Positions 37,301 to 47,535 of a DNA stretch of 64,000 bases are shown piece after piece (position 1 is the first letter of the stretch; the number at the start of each line of letters is the position of its first letter). The DNA is from Phoronis australis. Its lineage: Eukaryota; Phoronida; Phoronidae. The stretch spans positions 1,120,883-1,184,882 of the forward strand of contig NMRA01000038.1 of assembly GCA_002633005.1 (NCBI GenBank). The letters run 5' to 3'. The position numbers and the translations under genes were made by a program. The notes beneath the pieces were generated by a model, which was not told the origin of the DNA, did no database searches, and saw only the letters and a program-made list of their open reading frames with translations.

Positions 37301-37371
37301 TTATCCGAGTTCTGAGTGGTGGGCTTCGCTTTCAGCACCATTGGTTTTTCCATAGCCCATGATGGCTGCTG
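34183..37371 (-). CDS. SPATA22: SPATA22 meiotic recombination factor, C-terminal part (three exons)
   Basis: Exons in transcript order are 37371-37212, 35581-35481 and 34368-34183. Phases and GT-AG sites agree, and the frame gives 147 residues ending QLREF and TGA. SPATA22 is a meiosis-specific protein that binds MEIOB and RPA on single-stranded DNA during recombination in germ-cell nuclei; vertebrate mutants fail to repair meiotic breaks. The segments LRVFTVTVGKMKQWG, FMLRSDGQAVKCVFHEM and GQYVRCVGKLTQGKLQCVSV align in order with human LRIISAVIESMKYWR, FLMRDGKNTLPCVFYEI and GRVHRCVGNYDQKKNIFQCVSV. This is the OB-fold-like half that contacts MEIOB. A further upstream exon is proposed at 38649-38826. 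The N-terminal exons (human LPVPLFNQKKR region) were not found, so the gene is incomplete here. It is convergent with SPT4. Confidence 0.88.
35481..35581 (-). CDS. SPATA22: SPATA22 penultimate exon
   Basis: 101 bases, acceptor 'ttgttgtgcag', donor 'gtaagt'. It encodes (G)NIDSAVVKSDTQHAKEF then MLRSDGQAVKCVFHEM. It matches human LDSAVTPGPYYSKTF and LMRDGKNTLPCVFYEI. Confidence 0.9.
35582..37211 (-). other. SPATA22 intron
   Basis: Intron DNA. The only structure noted is a perfect tandem duplication of 20 bp at 36583-36622. An open reading extension upstream of the 35481-35581 exon (to 35846) is not needed by the splice model. Confidence 0.5.
36583..36622. repeat. Perfect 20-bp tandem duplication
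   Basis: 'agtagatacacaatgcattc' occurs twice head to tail without a mismatch. Confidence 0.95.
37212..37371 (-). CDS. SPATA22: SPATA22 exon, start of the conserved C-terminal half
   Basis: 53 codons plus one base, acceptor 'tgaatttgcag' (a second cag follows, so the start could shift by one codon), donor 'gttagt'. It holds LRVFTVTVGKMKQWG and VPAVFEIYG. Its phase-1 end joins the 'gc' at the start of the next exon to make Gly. Confidence 0.85.
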
Positions 37372-37464
37372 CTGCAAATTCAAAAACACTACGTGGATCT
37401 GTTTTCTATGCACTGCATTTCTTTCATAACACGCCGTTAAACATTTTGACGAAAAATAATATGT

Positions 37465-37689
37465 GGACCATAAGATGATAAAAGTAATGATAGTTATTAA
37501 TGGACCGCTGGACCATAAGATGATAAAAGTAATGATAGTTGTTAATGGACCGCTGGACCATAAGATGATAAAAGTAATGATAGTTGTTAATGGACCGCTG
37601 GACCATAAGATGATAAAAGTAATGATAGTTATTAATGGACCGCTGGACCATAAGATGATAAAAGTAATGATAGTTATTAATGGACCGCA
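37465..37689. repeat. 45-bp minisatellite, five copies
   Basis: Units start at 37465, 37510, 37555, 37600 and 37645 ('ggaccataagatgataaaag...'). They differ only at an a/g position in 'gttattaat/gttgttaat'. As 45 is a multiple of three, both strands stay open and give 15-residue repeats (for example DHKMIKVMIVINGPL). It lies in the intron between the proposed upstream SPATA22 exon and the exon at 37212-37371. Confidence 0.95.
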
Positions 37690-37768
37690 AAAGATAGACG
37701 CATGTGATATGTTGTCGGAAAATTTTGTTGAAGTGATGTCTACCTACAGGTGTTTTAGAAGAGGCAGT

Positions 37769-37845
37769 ATGGCCTGGTGGGATTGGTGCTCGGTTTCTTT
37801 ACTCGAGATCGTGAGTTCAAGTCCCCCTGGGCCACACTGCTAAAC
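37769..37845 (+). other. tRNA-like (SINE-head) sequence
   Basis: 'ggcagtatggcctggtggga' resembles an A box region and 'gtgagttcaagtcccc' a B box, at tRNA-like spacing. The ends gcagt/actgc can pair. The rest does not form a standard cloverleaf. It is probably the pol III head of a tRNA-derived SINE or a relic. Confidence 0.35.
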
Positions 37846-38648
37846 CCTCGAGTCAGGTGCTCAATTCAGATTCAACTACATATTAATGAATTATAAAAAT
37901 GGTTCCAGTTGGTCAGCGCAATGGGTCCACATGCACGGCCTGTGAACGTCTGGTACAACGTGTATCAGACCGCCTGCAATTATTTTTTATTCTTTTATTA
38001 CAGCTACATAGCCACAACATTTGTACTTTCATGGTCTCTGCTTTGTTCTCTCAACGCTGTGAAATTAATCTATATCTAAAATGTTGTTGCTTGTCTTTCC
38101 ATATCAAATGCACAAAACAAAAACGTGAAAATGAACTCTTGTTAACTTCAGGTTACTATCAAGCAATTTTATCAACTGCCTTGCTAAATTTTGGTTCTTC
38201 TGTACTGTTTACAAAATGATTGTGTATTCCTTTATTTTTACTTTACTGTGTTAAAATTTAACATGTGGTAGCTATTGTAAAAATGCTCATCATCTCATGT
38301 TCTACGTAAACATGTTTTGTATCACTCAAATGCGACAAATAGCCACTTCCTGAAATAACAGCGACTGTTCTCACTGATTCAGTGTTATTTACTCACAATG
38401 CTAATCACTATTTTTTATTAAAGTCAGTTTGTCATTCATTATTCTATCTACCAACTAAAGTTTTACTGTTTCATGACGGACTTAAGGCGCTAGCTGACTG
38501 GGCGAGGCGATAAATCGTTCTCAACTCAACTCTGAAGTGTGTTAGTGACCCAGCATTCTGGAAACTAAGTCAACCATATAGAATGCATTTTTCTATGTCC
38601 GCAAAAAGAGAAGAGTTGAAGTTGGGAATTGGAAATTCATCTCTAGAC

Positions 38649-38826
38649 CTTATAAACTTGTTTGTTGGGGGTTTTTGTCCTTGCGCTTGGTTGGTTGTCT
38701 TCCATCTGTTGATGACAATTGATTTTCTTTCCAGGCTTGCATGGTGTTGCTTTCCGCTGTAGCTGACATGCTTGTTGATTGGCAGGCGGTCTCACACTTT
38801 GATATGCGTTTGTACATTGTGACATT
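38649..38826 (-). CDS. SPATA22: Proposed further SPATA22 exon (disordered N-terminal half)
   Basis: A 178-base frame lies between acceptor 'attttacttcag' and a weak donor 'gtctag'. It completes one codon and then gives 59 codons (MSQCTNAYQSVRPP ... TPNKQVYK), ending in the phase required by the exon at 37371. Its Gln/Asn/Lys/Pro-rich character suits the disordered region of SPATA22, but no residue block is clearly conserved. Another frame of the same stretch is also open to 38889. Confidence 0.4.
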
Positions 38827-38889
38827 CTGAAGTAAAATAACATTCTCATTTGAAATTGATGTCTGCAATAGTACACAAAGTTTCACCAC

Positions 38890-40019
38890 TATCTGCTCGT
38901 TGATTCTTCAAGTGAAATGCATGTTCATAACAACTGTACTATTTATTCATTTATTAGTCATTCATTTAAGGAATTCAAAATATCTCACCCTAATGGTTTT
39001 CCATGTGCTACTTGTGGGCGCTGATTGGTTATTTGGTATCGTTGTTTTGCTGGGTAACTAGTACCTTGAGGTTTGGGAAATCTTGATGTCATAGTTGCAC
39101 TGGCTGAAAAATGAGGCTGAAGACAATAAAACTTGCTTAAGGCAGACTTGTCTTTATGGGAGTTTCACTTAATTCTAACAAAGTGCCGCAGTACAGTTGT
39201 CCTAGTTGTTGCGCTCAGCCCTTCAGATAAGGTGACTTTGCACCAGGGACTAAATCACAAGGTCAGATTGGATGCAAGTTTTACCACACATCAGTTTGCC
39301 CAGGTTGGCAAATGTTATTCAAATAACTGACATCACAGATTGAGAAAAATTTTATAAGCTTACTACAGTAATTCTCTACCTGTGTAGAACACAATGTGAA
39401 GAAGTGAAATTTCATTATGTTGCAATTTTCAACAAAAATTGAAATGAAGAATTTTTTTCATTGAATTGTCAGCGTGCTTGTGTGGACGTCACAAAACAAC
39501 TTTCGGCAAAGTTTCCGTAATTTGTGAACGAGGTAAACTGCCTTTGAAAATACCAAAAATGACGATTTTGGTAATTGTCAGCCCGCAAACCAAGTGAACC
39601 ACTTCAAAAACAACGAAAGAACAGGAATTAATTGCAATGCAGAAGGGGAAAGTAGAATATGATACAAATTTATCTGTGAGAAAACATTGTCTTTGATAAC
39701 TATATCTGTGTCACGTGTTTTTGCTAAAATAGAAAACATCACTAGAACTTCATTACATAACTATTGGTAGGCTCTTACAAGCATAAGTTATCTTCAAAGG
39801 CTTTTAATAAATCTTTTTTGTTATTGACATTGAATTGTTTCGCAAAAAATTGAGAGAGAAAATGTGGAAACTTTGGAATAAAGTAGAAATAATGAAGCCG
39901 TGACATCAATTTACACATAATATGGAATTTTATGTTCATTTTTGCATATCTGGTGGTGCGGCAACAAAATGGCCACCACAGTTGCATTACACTGAAAGCC
40001 ACATCTTATTCAAATTTTT
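38890..40019. other. Non-coding stretch upstream of the SPATA22 exons
   Basis: No recognisable exon, RNA or repeat. The missing N-terminal SPATA22 exons could lie here or further right but were not identified. Confidence 0.4.
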
Positions 40020-40670
40020 ATTTTAAAAAATATTCATTACATTTTGAATATCATAGTTTCATTTCTATACCTAAATCACACAAAAACATAACAGCATGTC
40101 CAGAATGCAATGGTATGACATATTCTTCTGGGCTGTATTCCTTAAATCCAAGGCACTCGCAAAGCACTTGCGGCAACAAATTTGCTATCCCATAATTCAA
40201 CATTCCAACCTCACAAGCGGAACCAACCGCTTCAATGGCTGTCTTTGCTATGGTAGGCTAGTAAGATCAAGATATTTCTTTATAATATCTGAGGAAACTC
40301 TTGAGTATACTCGCTAAACAATCGCCTTCCATTCACATGATTTTCTTATGAACTTTTCAAATTTTTAGTTTTAAAAAAATATTCTCATACCATTACATTT
40401 TGAATATCGTAGTGTCATTACTATATCTAAATCACACATCATAACAGCACATCCAGAATGCAATCGGGTATGACATACTGCATTCCTTAGATCCAAGGCA
40501 CTCGCAAAACACGTGCGGCAACAAATTTACAATCCTATAATTCAACATTCCAATCTCACCACCAGAACCACGCCTTTTAATAGCTGCCTTTTCACTACGG
40601 TATGCTAGTAAGACCAAGATATTTCTATATAAATATCTGAGTAGTAAGCACTTGAGCATTAACTCGCAAA
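40020..40670. repeat. Tandem duplication, two ~300-bp units
   Basis: Unit 1 (about 40020-40318) and unit 2 (about 40374-40670) share 'ttacattttgaatatc', 'catccagaatgcaat' and 'ccaaggcactcgcaaa' with many point changes. The units are diverged, so the duplication is old. The short frames within have no known motif. Confidence 0.8.
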
Positions 40671-42096
40671 ACACGTGATTTTCGCGGTCTTGCATGATTT
40701 CGATTTTTGGCAAGAGCCTTGCATCTATGTAACGCACACAGACTGATAATTATAAGAGAAAGTTCAACTGTAGCTTCAACCATGTCAATGCTCACAAGTG
40801 TTTGACTGCTTCATCATGTCATGCATGCTATGTTCCAAAGAGGGTTTCTTCAACTGACTTGGGAGACCTAAAAATTAACAAATCACCATTGACCCTCAGT
40901 TTTGTTTCAAAAGTTGCAATATTCAACTTCACTCACACAGTAGAAAAGGTACCGTAGTATGACTAACATCTTTCATTTTTTCAGTCTTCAAGTTAATTTG
41001 ATTTCAAATTTTGTTTTAAAAAGTAGCAAAAAATAAATTCTTTTTGATTAAAAACATTGAGCATTTGATCGTTGAATGGTGTCGTGTAAATAAGCTCCTA
41101 TAATTTACATCATAATAAAATCAAAATTCTTTCGTCAAAGGAGTTTAGATTGTTCGTACAGTGTTAAACTTGGGTAAGCTTATGCTGACGGTGCGTAGCT
41201 ATATTGTCATTTGTGTGAAGTTAATTTCATTTTCCATTGTTTTAATTTTAATTACTGCATGTACGTATAATGCTGTAAAGCTAGGTCGGGATTTTCATCA
41301 TATTATGATTTTCAACAGAAATTAGACACATATCCCAATCAAATGGTCAGAAAGCATGACATGATTCAAATGTACTTTAGAACCTCGGTCATACACGACC
41401 TTATCGACAACTCTGTTCATTCAGCAAAATACCTACAAAACTGTTGAATTTAACTCCATACCATTCTGACATAACTGGGTAACCAAGGTAAACTCAGAAA
41501 AAAAGAAAGTTACCTTCATAGCATGACGATGGTATCAAAAACACAATCTACTTTCGTTATGTTCAAAATGTAATATCGAAAATACACATTTGATTTTGGC
41601 CAGAACAGAAGCACGAACTTTAAAATTAGCGCGTAAGTAAATAACGACATATCTATCCAATCCAACGTTTCGGTTTATTTCATTAAACCATTCTCAAGGA
41701 AATAGTTACAAACACAAAACAAGCGACACAGGTAGAGAAGAGACTCTCTCCTCCTCACAATGCATTTTGATGTGTACCTGTACAGTCTCTCAACATTTGA
41801 TTTTCGGGCTGATTCGCCTACTATGTCTCCTAGTGTCCCATAGCATCATACCGTATGCGATGAACCGGAGGCGCATGTCAACGCCTTAGCATTGCTCTTG
41901 TTTTCTTACAATTATTGACATGACCACGAGTGCTCTTTTTGTTTCAGTGAATCGTTCATTATTACATCCAGGAAACTGTACCATTCAATCATAGATACCC
42001 AATAAAGTCACACATACTCTCTTTGAACCGGTGGTCACTCAGTTGATCGAGTGAAACTAATAAGTTGCCACTAGTACAACTTGCACTAGCTTATAT
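40671..42096. other. Non-coding stretch
   Basis: No gene or shared repeat recognised. Confidence 0.4.
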
Positions 42097-42549
42097 TTAC
42101 CCTTTAGAGCACAGCTTATGGCTCATCGAATTACCTTGTCCTTCTGACGTGCATTGCATACCATTTGGGTCTGTGACAAGTGCCTCCCTGGATCTCTTCT
42201 TTTTGGTAAATATTGGTGCAGAAACAGTAGGCTTATCTATTAATAACAATGTGCAAAATAAGGCATGACTGATCTGAGCGACAGTGGTGTCTCTGATACC
42301 CATAAGGGTAGTGTGAAGAAGCTGGCCCTCAATAACTTTTATCAGTTGGTGTTTAGGGAAACCTTGGTGGCGAACGACATAGGCGTTGGGCAAGTGGACG
42401 TGTTCATTGATCCTCTTGTCATCCTTGGCAGTAAAACTGGCACTATCATGAAGTCTGGTATGCCAGTGTACATAAAATTCCATAATACCAAAGAATATAT
42501 TCATGTGAAGAACAGCAGCAACAACATATGCAGCCCCAAGGTCAATCAC
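42097..42549 (-). other. Unassigned 150-codon open frame overlapping a plus-strand frame
   Basis: The minus-strand frame encodes a mixed hydrophobic then basic sequence (FYVHWHTRLHDSASF, KHQLIKVIEGQLLH, TKKKRSREALV). Its first codon would be GTG, so an exon or element fragment is more likely than a full gene. The plus strand is also open (42265-42567). Neither resembles a family I can name. It could be a transposon relic. Confidence 0.25.
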
Positions 42550-42559
42550 ATTTTTGTCA

Positions 42560-42860
42560 TTTATTAGTCACATATTAGTAACATTTTGAGAACCACTCTA
42601 GTCATGACTAAGATATGTCTAGGTACTGTGCATGAGTGCACTTGAATAGATTTAGTCACGTTTTAGTCACTTTTTAGACATACTGCTAGTCACTGTCGTT
42701 CTACATTTCTACTAGAGGTCAAGTCATGACTAGAGCTTTAGTACGTCCCAATTATGCAAATTATGTGACTATAAAGCGTGACTAAATCTGTTCAAATGCC
42801 CTCATGTACAATGAAGTGACTACAGCGTTAGTCACGACTACAGTTAGGCAATTACATGGC
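42560..42860. mobile_element. Foldback MITE-like element with 'agtcacg' ends
   Basis: The arm 42598-42660 ('ctagtcatgactaagat...atagatttagtcacg') is the near reverse complement of 42775-42845 ('cgtgactaaatctgttcaaatg...gtcacgactacag'). Short 'tagtcac' words repeat between the arms. No coding frame. Confidence 0.65.
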
Positions 42861-45220
42861 CCTGGATGCCGCAGGCGGCCAACCGCGGGCTACGTGTTGC
42901 CTAGACTAGAGTCTAGTAGAGTAGAAGTGTGGGATATCCAGACGTGAGTAGAGCTTTTGTGCCTTTTGTCAAAAAACGTTTCCATGCAGTCTGCATGAGC
43001 TCTTTGCTTTCTATTTCGTATGGTTATAGATTTAAAAATGGACAACACACTCCCAACTCCTCTGTTAATCTTTTTATCGTCGACCAATGAAGCTTGAAAG
43101 ATAATTTTCCAGCAAATTCGTTGCATGATTTTTGGGAACACGAAGCATCCATTTTTGGATATCAGCCTCCGAAAGAAGTTATTCCACGTCAACCCCTAAA
43201 ACTGGTGTGGTTTCTACCTCCTGACTGAACTTAAGGATAACATTGTTTTATTTCGGAAAAAAGTAGAATAGCACTGACCGCCATCTGAGGATTGAAGTTT
43301 GAATAATTCAGAAATGACAGTGATAGTGCAAAAAAGTTCGTTTTTACGGTTCACGTGAGAAAACAAATCCTACACTCGTCTCAGATTTATGACATGGGCA
43401 AAACCTATTGGAATTTCGTCAAAATCCCTCGGAAAGCCTCGGGATTAATGACGACATCTCCAAGAGGTTTTGCCTTTGTCACACATAAACTGTAGACTGC
43501 AGGATTCTCTATACGATCTGCTCACCATAGCCTACCGAGTTAGGAACTTTGGCAAATTTCATTGCTCGGTTACAGCATGGTTACAGCAGAGGATCTAGTT
43601 GTCTTTGCATATTTGATCCCTGGCAAAACTGTCTACGTTGATAACTTTTGAAACTGTAAAATCACAACAAATAAGGCAGCAAAACTTACTCATTCTCATA
43701 GGATATATCTCGTCAAAGTGTTAACAGCAGACGACAGGCATCCGGGTAACTGGGCCGACTCGCATTGTGGGGAGGGGTGGCATTCTTCTAGTTCAAGTTC
43801 TTTTCCTGGCGATAGGTCATAGGGATAGTGAGGACAAAGAAGATGTAGATATAGAGATGACGTATATCTATGGAAGGGCTGCTGACATGGGGTGCATTTT
43901 TCATTTTTTATATAAATTTGGAGTGTCAGTGGGACAGATCATTCATTTCGGTCTGCAGCCACCCCCGGGCCAGGAATAGAGTATGTGGGGCAAGACGCCT
44001 TAGCTGAGCGAGAATGTCCCAAATTTCGTTACCGTTAAACTTTCAAAACAAACTCGTAAGTATGACTCTCTTCTCTTGATTACCGTGAACTCATTTGCAC
44101 ATAAACCGTCATTGCCCTCCAATGGCCCGGAATTAGCGGCGCCTGTTTTTGCTCCTTGCTCATTTGAAGCAAATTAAATCGCCCTAGGCGTTTGCAGATT
44201 ATCAACAACATTAAAGTTTATTCAAGTTTCAAGAGACTCATAAAATATAGCCCTATGATGATATTAAGCCGCTCAGGCTCACAGTGTTTGCTTGTCGTAC
44301 TTGCCCATCGCGGCCCGGCCCGGGCCAGCGGACCCCGAGCCACCGTGACGACGACCTGCAGTGCTGGTTAAGTCGCAGTCCGACGCTGTGCTAGTGGAAC
44401 TATTAGGTCAAGTAACCGAGTATTTTAAGTGTTTTCAACGGATAAGGTGACCAGCCTAAATTTCATGTTCTACCAAATTCTTTGAAGTCAACGTCGGGAA
44501 TCCGCCAGAGACGTTTAAAAAAACAACCCGGGATTTTGCTATTTCAAAATTTCGGCCATAGCTATAACTTCAAGAGGTCTATAGACCAAATGGAGTATAC
44601 TGATTACGTCAATGGAATAGTTAGTTTGGGAACCTGTCTTGACCGCTGCCAGCGTGGGTCTTCGATATCGTTTTCCTCGACTAAAAAGACTCAAAGTGCA
44701 TTTCAGAGTAACTATACTAAGCCAAAGTGCCCCGAAACGTCTTCAAAAGGCAACATCCACCTTAAAGTCAAATCAACCAAGTAATCTCATGGTTTTTAAT
44801 ATAAAGGAATTTTTTTTTATACCAATCATTTTCACTATATTTCATTTGATCGTTGCTTGGCGACAGTCAATTCAAGTTGTCAAATAAGTCAAAAGTACTG
44901 GCAATATGTATTGCCATTTCCAGACACTCAAACAGACATTTTATAAGAGCACTGCATGCCATTTCAACTACCGGTACACTACGATAACATCTCAAATCAA
45001 TTTGTGGTCCTAGTTACCAACGCATGTAACGGCTGATGTTATTGCAGCATTGTTCACTCGAGCTTTATTTTACATTTTCCGTCCTTCTTTCTGCTAAAAA
45101 GTATTGGGCATAGCTTTAAAGATTATACTGTGGTATCAACCATTAAAGTTTTTTACTTTGCCAGTAGAATATAAGACGTTTAGTCTTTCATTGCTCATCG
45201 TTGAATAGAGGCAATCTTTG
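42861..45220. other. Non-coding stretch with a short GC-rich patch
   Basis: No exon was recognised. At 44308-44345 there is a locally GC-rich, CpG-containing patch ('cgcggcccggcccgggcc...'), unusual for this AT-rich window. It could mark a promoter or first exon, but no transcript evidence can be read from the sequence. Confidence 0.4.
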
Positions 45221-45384
45221 TCAACGGCGGATCCAGGATTTTGAGTTAGGGGGTGCCAGGGCAGAGTATTACCCAGGATTTTGCCCGTCAGACATTCGCA
45301 CCTCCGAACTGCCAAATGGAATCTGGAAGAATTTTAAGGGGGAAGGAGCATGGCCCCCTTGGCCCCCCTCTAAATCCGCCACTG
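45221..45384 (+). mobile_element. Family Q element, intact reference copy
   Basis: Runs from 'ggcggatccaggattttgag' to 'cctctaaatccgccactg', about 160 bp. Its ends are partly complementary (ggcggat/atccgcc). It shares 'tttgcccgtcagacattcgcacc' and 'ctgccaaatggaatctgg' with the copy at 50515-50672. Confidence 0.75.
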
Positions 45385-46984
45385 TTTGTAAGCCCTATCT
45401 AGGGCCTCAGTCATGAAAATCCATCCAAAGTTCAAGCCAAACCTATCGGATCTTTAGCTTACGTCAAATTTTTCTACCAGAGCGGATGGTATCATCTATA
45501 TGATATTCAGTTCCTGGGTGGGGGTTGAAACTGTTTCATTTAAACAGTTTCTTTTATCTCAATTAGTACATGATGGCGACGATCAGGACATTAATGTAAT
45601 TTCTTTCTGTTGCTTGCTCTGTTGTAAAAATGTTTACATGAACACTTGCGTGTAAATTGTAGCAAATTAAGATAAGAACGGAATATCAGTAATAATCGGA
45701 TTACTCAATGTATGTACAGATATTGTATTCCTATCTTTCATTAATTTTGGAATTTGTTTGATTAAAATTACATTACCTCTACTGTCTTGCAGACAATCCT
45801 GCTTCTGTTTGATTGTTGAAATGAGTTGAGATTTGAACCCAATGAGCAAGCAAAGCTTGTGAGTGCGGTAAAATGTTACCGCAGTAATGGCTGTGAACTT
45901 ATTAGTCGATCGTCGTCTCAGTAAAAAATTACCTTTCATTTTTACGCAGAATACCACATGAAATAAATTCGTAGGAAAAATGACGACATGCCAAGGAAAA
46001 CCCACACTTTTAAAGGGCAGGGCGGCAAATTTATCATTACACGATCATGAAACCACTTTTTTCAAACTGAAAATTTTGAATATTTATTTGAATGAACATC
46101 TTCGCACAACTTTCTCTTACCTTATCCAACCGTGCGCTCCTACTCTGCTCGCTCTCGACACGAACAGTGCCAGTTTGAGTTCTGGGGTTTTCACTGCCTT
46201 ATCACCATACCGCTCTTTTTGATGTTTTGACTTTGAAATAGTGGGGTATTTCTGTAAAGCACCTGAGTGTATTCAAAACAGAAACCCTGTGGAAAATTTA
46301 GTAGGCCTATCGGGTGGGGTGAAAGGGTTCCCATTGGGGAATGACGCTTACCCTGTGCTCCTCTCCAACATCATGATAGGTTTACCACAAGACACTGGTC
46401 GCTCAAGATACAATGTAAATTTAATTTTGATTAAGGATACGCGACATTTCATTTCAACACATATTTGTACCGAACCCCACACCCCACGTCCGCCATAGGT
46501 GGGGGTAATACCGGGGATGCAGCCATCAGGATTTGAGTAACGGTGAACCAACAAAGATTCACGGAGAGTAAGAATGGGTCTTGGCCTTGGCCCCGAGCGC
46601 ACTGACGGTAGCTGGGAACTGCTTGAAGTAGCTATAGCTGGGTCGAAGGTCAAGTTTCATATTATTATGATCCAGTTTCGGGAAAACTTCATTTTATTAT
46701 GGCCATTCTTTGAAGTAATTTTTGGGAAGGTGAGAGGCATGAGTGTGTTTGTGGCCATTTCAGAATCCCTTGATGAAACACAGCCGGTAGTCCAGTTTCT
46801 GGTTGGTGGGGAAAATGATACAGAGTGTGTCCCAAAAATTTACACACTTCAACGTCTGGAGTCAAATTCAGTTCCCGTGGGTAACTAAGATTCTAAGCAG
46901 GCCTACTGCATGGCTGCATCTTGTTTTTAACGTGGGTATGCCTGTAATGACGTGCTAGACAGACAAAAATCGTTTAGTGTACTT
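45385..46984. other. Non-coding stretch with unassigned frames
   Basis: Frames at 45667-46005 (minus), 46348-46653 (minus) and 46574-46888 (plus) have no recognisable domain. No repeat shared with the window. Confidence 0.4.
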
Positions 46985-47535
46985 TTATATTTGGAGATCT
47001 GATGATAGATCGAATTTTCCCAATGTCGGCTGCAATTAAGTTCATTGAAGAGTTGTCATTTCTTACAAGATTAGCTTCTAATTGTCAAAAAAAATCCTCT
47101 CTCAATCAGTCCACTTTCCTAAATACATAAACATGTAAATCAAAAAGAAACCAACAATCAAATCCATGAGCAATGCGTTTACCTAGACTTAATGACTTAA
47201 ATCCTTTTTGATCCCCGTTAGTGACTTTAAACAACAAGTCTTGTACCGAAGTTATAAACGAGTGAGTAATTTTTTTGAGAAGTGTCCGAATTTCATCATT
47301 TATTTTAGATAGGCAAAAAGCGCCCAAGTGCACTTTACTATTTGGGGATCGGATTATAATTTTTTTCCATATTCAGGCTTCAACTAAATTTCCTGAATCG
47401 TCATCATTTCTTAAAAGATTAGCTTCTAATTGCCAAAAATCACTTATTAACATGTCGGTTTTCGGAGATACATAAACATGTAAATTAGAAACCAACGAAT
47501 TTGTTGATCAAAATGGAATGTCATAAGCAATTTAC
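46985..47535. repeat. Diverged tandem duplication, ~350-bp period
   Basis: About 46985-47185 and 47335-47535 share 'atttggagatctgat/atttggggatcggat', 'aagattagcttctaattg', 'atacataaacatgtaaat' and 'gaaaccaac'. It is clearly older than the duplication at 17997. Confidence 0.7.

Noticed and set aside
45060-45115. Minus-strand peptide CPILFSRKKDG, reminiscent of the SPATA22 N-terminal LPVPLFNQKKR motif
   Set aside because: Only a few residues match, the flanking frame is short and phase to known exons cannot be tested; probably chance.
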